A stretch of 64,000 nucleotides of DNA from Angiostrongylus vasorum (lineage: Eukaryota > Nematoda > Chromadorea > Rhabditida > Metastrongylidae), in contig JADANN010000099.1 of assembly GCA_018806985.1 (NCBI GenBank), forward strand, positions 1,674,001-1,738,000, written 5' to 3'. Every line of letters begins with the position of its first letter. The stretch's first letter is position 1. A program made the position numbers and the translations under genes. The notes beneath the pieces were generated by a model. The model saw only the letters and a list, made by a program, of their open reading frames with translations, was not told where the DNA came from and did no database searches. This document shows, one piece after another, positions 63,860-64,000 of the stretch.

Positions 63860-64000
63860 GTGGGCGAATGTAGTGCAGCTGTTGGAACCGCCCTTGGATA
63901 CATATGCCGTAGGTGGTTCAATCCTGGAAACCGGACCAGTCAAGTGCTTCATCTCACAAAGGATTGAAAAATTGGTAATTTGGTAAAAATTGGTAAAAGT
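63860..64000 (+). repeat. tRNA-headed SINE start, cut by window end
   Basis: GGGCGAATGTAGTGCAGCTG (A-box-like) and GTAGGTGGTTCAATCCTGG (B-box-like, about 63910) about 40 bp apart, followed by TTGGTAATTTGGTAAAAATTGG repeats. The rest lies outside the window. Confidence 0.4.

Overview
The window reads as nuclear DNA of a parasitic nematode, most likely a strongylid or hookworm (inference). Reasons: short exons bounded by GT..TTTCAG introns; a mariner transposase of the Hsmar1/'bandit' type known from hookworms; RTE-type LINEs; many GIY-YIG Penelope-like elements (PLEs); several tRNA-headed SINE families; and an SLC26/sulp-type anion transporter. There is no sign of operons, CRISPR, rRNA or functional tRNA genes. 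Most of the sequence is layered, decayed transposable elements. Coordinates of repeats are approximate because the copies are diverged.

Region by region. 0-7.5 kb: SINEs, a PLE terminal repeat, RTE scraps and the first of three minus-strand genes for secreted Tyr/Gly-rich peptides (6.2-6.6 kb). 7.4-15.4 kb: a PLE hotspot with copies in tail-to-tail, head-to-head and inverted-arm arrangements. 15.4-17.8 kb: an antisense RTE LINE, a mariner C-terminal fragment and a SINE with an RTE tail. 18.0-19.1 kb: second peptide gene. 19.7-21.3 kb: another inverted-arm PLE. 21.3-27 kb: mainly SINEs plus a few coding-like exons I cannot assign. 27.2-27.7 kb: third peptide gene. 30.7-31.7 kb: a dead mariner. 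33.2-35.0 kb: a PLE interrupted by an RTE tail (8-bp target duplication) and a SINE. 35-41 kb: unassigned coding-like exons around the best preserved PLE, which has a 1.16-kb inverted arm. 42.8-46.3 kb: a nearly full-length but broken RTE LINE carrying a SINE and an (ATTATAT)n satellite.

48.6-63.2 kb holds the main host gene: a plus-strand SLC26 (sulfate permease/STAS) transporter that I could rebuild as 21 exons with compatible splice phases. Its introns carry a PLE, several SINEs and palindromic repeats. Exon 7 is one base out of frame.

The observations I rate highest are: the three peptide genes with a shared intron position and a shared promoter block; hammerhead-ribozyme-like cores in the PLE terminal repeats, intact in some copies and broken in others; the recurrent inverted-arm PLE architecture; and a roughly 390-bp SINE whose 3' end matches the RTE tail, implying LINE-driven mobility.
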